Assembly: GCA_902651635.1 (NCBI GenBank)
Contig: CACRSC010000041.1
Coordinates: forward strand, 177,801-241,800
Length of the DNA: 64,000 bases
Direction: 5' to 3'
Source of the DNA: Mastigamoeba balamuthi
Taxonomy: Eukaryota > Evosea > Mastigamoebida > Mastigamoebidae
The translations under genes were made by a program, and so were the position numbers. Under the pieces are notes generated by a model. The model searched no databases. It saw only the letters and a program-made list of their open reading frames with translations, and was not told the DNA's origin. Shown piece by piece: positions 62,153-64,000 of the stretch; the first letter of the stretch is position 1; each line of letters starts with the position of its first letter.

Positions 62153-63646
62153 TTATCTGAGCGAGCCCTTTTGGTCTCCGAAGAGGAAGACTCCGTACAG
62201 CGTTTTCGGCGATGCGCTCGCATTCCCGGTCAGAGGCGGGTGCAGCATGATGGGCGGCGGTGGCGGGACCCCGTCTGCCGGCGGGGCTGCGAATAGCGAG
62301 TACGTGGGGGACAGGCACGATGCAGGACTGCATGACCCGCCAGGGCTGCCCACTCCCATTTGTGTCACTGCGGCTGACTTCCATCCGGAACTGAGACTGT
62401 TGAGCGAGCTGCGCAGGCTCGGCGCGTGGCTTCGCAGGAACGGAGGCGGGGACACGGACTCGGCTGTGTGCCGGCGCTGGGACGGTGGCGACCGCGGAGA
62501 GTGCGGGGACAGCGGAGAGCGCGCGTCCCTCGGGGAGGTAGGCGAGGCCCTTCCGTACGATTTCGATAGAGAACCTGCGTGCGTCTGCGCGCTTGTCTGA
62601 GACGGAGCCGAGAGCAGTGCGCTTCCGGATGAAGACTTCGGTCGGGCGTCGGCGATGGAAACGGGCGAGGCGAAGACGCTGCGCAGAGAGCTGTGGGTCC
62701 TCGAGAGGCTCCCCGGCGACGTGCTCTCCCCCTCGGTCTCCTGGTCGCTCGACCTCGGCGTCGCGTCGCTCGATCTCGACGCTGTCGGTGAGGCCCAGTC
62801 CCCAGCTTCCCAGCCGTCGTCGGCGTACGACTGCAGGAGAAGCTCCTGCGGGAGCCCTATAAATGGCATCAGCGCTGGTATTCTCCCGTAGATTTGTGTT
62901 CCCCACGAGTGGATGCGGCCTGCCCGTCGCCGTAGAAGCAGAGCGCCAGGTTCAGTTGCCCAGAGAGGGATCCTCCGATGTCAAATACGTCTCTGGAGAG
63001 ACTGTTTAGGGCTGCATGCTGGCCGCCATGTTGAGTGGAATTCCGCACATCCAGTCCTCGAAGCGAGGCCGCCCCACCAGGATGCTCAGCGGAACGCTTC
63101 CCGACCCCACGAGCACCGCGTCCTGGACTCCCCGGCTCAGCATCACCTGGCCGCGTGCGCGGGGGGCAGAGAGAGGCCGTCATTTTTCCGCCCCAGAGCG
63201 AGGAAGGAAAACTCGGCTCCGCGAAAAGCCACGTGCGGCATTTGCGAACCGAAACGAGGAGTGCTCCTTGGTCGTGCGGACCCTCGACGGTGCTGCACCC
63301 TCCCCGCGTCAGTGCGTCGCTGGTTGTGTGCGGAGGCGGGGCTGGGGAGCCGCACAAGGAGAAGGACTCGCCCCAGGAGCTGTTGCGGGCGATTCGAGTG
63401 CGGACGGCACCCCCGACTCCCGACAGCGAGATCTCGCAGTAGACTGCGCGGTCGCGTTAGTGCAGTGCGGTGGCCGTCGTCGAGGACGGTACCGGGGCTG
63501 TCCAGGGAGACGGAGAGCTCGCGAGCCCTTATCACTATGCCCAACCCGAGTAAGGCGACAGAAAAGGGGGGCCAATGACGGGGTTTGGTTGGCTGGGCCC
63601 CGGTGGGCGATCACACACCTCTGGCCCACAGGAGGTTCTTGCCCAT
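62153..63646 (-). CDS. C2-domain protein with long Ser/Pro-rich tail
   Basis: Minus-strand exons: 63619-63646 (MGKNLLWAR), 63493-63534 (VIRARELSVSLDSP), 63250-63443 (VYCEISLSGVGGAVRTRIAR, NSSWGESFSL), about 63010-63146 (VMLSRGVQDAVLVGSGSVPL, GRPRFEDWMCGIPLN), a block ending at 62907 (RDVFDIGGSLSGQLNLALCF) and 62153-62856. Together they make a complete C2 domain of about 140 residues followed by about 230 residues rich in Ser and Pro with many SP sites. The junction near 63010 has no GT donor; a short GC-AG intron beginning in GCAGCC or GCATGC is needed to keep frame. C2 implies lipid binding; the tail is likely phosphorylated. Function unknown. Confidence 0.62.
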
Positions 63647-63877
63647 CGGAGGGTGTGCCTTAGCGAGGCGGTGGGACGACGGCGCAACAGCAGGAAACCG
63701 GCGAGTGCGGTGTGGGCGGAGGGTCGGAGGGCAGTGCGGGGATCCCTGTGCTCCAAAGGAATCGTTGAGGCTGCTTTTTTGTATTTGTCCTAAATTTCGT
63801 AGGGCGCCGAGTACGACGGATTTTTCTCCGCCCAGACGCAATTCCAGAGAGCCGTCGGGTGCCCTCGTCACCGGCCG

Positions 63878-64000
63878 TCACTGCGACTTTTTCTGGTCCG
63901 CTGCCTGGCTCTTCCTGAGCCTCTGGGCCCTCTGCGCGCGCTTGACCTTAACGAGGAGCCCACCGCTGATGACCAGCAGGTTCACCTGAGGCCCAGCCGC
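63878..64000 (-). CDS. C-terminal exon of a gene extending beyond the window
   Basis: The minus strand reads VNLLVISGGLLVKVKRAQRA, then QRLRKSQAADQKKSQ and a stop at 63878. It is open to the window edge, with a CTCAG that could be a splice acceptor around 63990. A hydrophobic segment is followed by a basic Lys/Arg/Gln tail, as in some small tail-anchored or single-pass membrane proteins. Too little is visible for a call. Confidence 0.35.
   Translation of the reverse strand, partial: AAGPQVNLLVISGGLLVKVKRAQRAQRLRKSQAADQKKSQ

Overview
This window is nuclear DNA of a free-living eukaryote with a compact, GC-rich genome. It carries about two dozen protein genes on both strands, usually 100 to 700 bases apart. 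Most are split by short GT-AG introns, typically 40 to 120 nt. The protein set points to an amoebozoan-like protist: an SH2-domain kinase of the SHK type known from Dictyostelium, an Arp2/3 subunit, a G-protein gamma subunit, a receptor-type nucleotidyl cyclase, a RhoGAP and a CRIB/STE20 kinase. The lineage call is inference; no ribosomal or organelle marker is present. Exon boundaries below were worked out by hand from splice sites, reading phase and conserved domains.

Layout. 1-16.3 kb: partial gene (-), receptor cyclase (+), CCT8 (-), a 68-residue G-gamma gene (+), RhoGAP (+), a C2-ankyrin-SAM-like-kinase gene with 13 exons (+), and an intronless secreted DUF5695-type protein (-). 16.6-24.3 kb: a less GC-rich accessory island with a zinc-finger transposase-like gene (Plavaka/KDZ-like), three unrecognised genes, palindromic minisatellite arrays and a shared upstream motif. 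24.5 kb: tRNA-Gly(GCC). 24.7-33.1 kb: SAMHD1-like HD hydrolase (+), a PX-C2-RING-IBR-RCR ubiquitin ligase with 15 exons (-), DBR1 (+), RAD6-type E2 (+) and BMT2-type methyltransferase (-). 33.2-45.6 kb: a beta-helix/LCCL protein (+), ISWI (+), a WD40 protein (-) and ARPC1 (+). 46.2-53.5 kb: a small orphan (+), a calcineurin-like phosphatase (+), a C1-PI3K-like kinase (+) and an SHK kinase (-). 53.9-64 kb: HAD phosphatase (-), RAD54 (+) with a perfect hairpin just before its start codon, a small membrane protein (-), a CRIB-STE20 kinase (+), a C2/Ser-Pro-rich protein (-) and a partial gene (-).

The genes do not form one pathway. Signalling and actin control (cyclase, G-gamma, RhoGAP, CRIB kinase, SHK, calcineurin-like, C1-PI3K, ARPC1), chromatin and DNA repair (ISWI, RAD54, RAD6) and ubiquitin chemistry (RAD6, RBR/RCR ligase) dominate.

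The most unusual signals are: a class of ultrashort introns of about 19-27 nt whose removal restores conserved domains in several unrelated genes; at least three GC-AG introns required by domain alignment; a ligase joining an RBR front half to a MYCBP2-like RCR back half; and the accessory island with its palindromic arrays and shared promoter motif.
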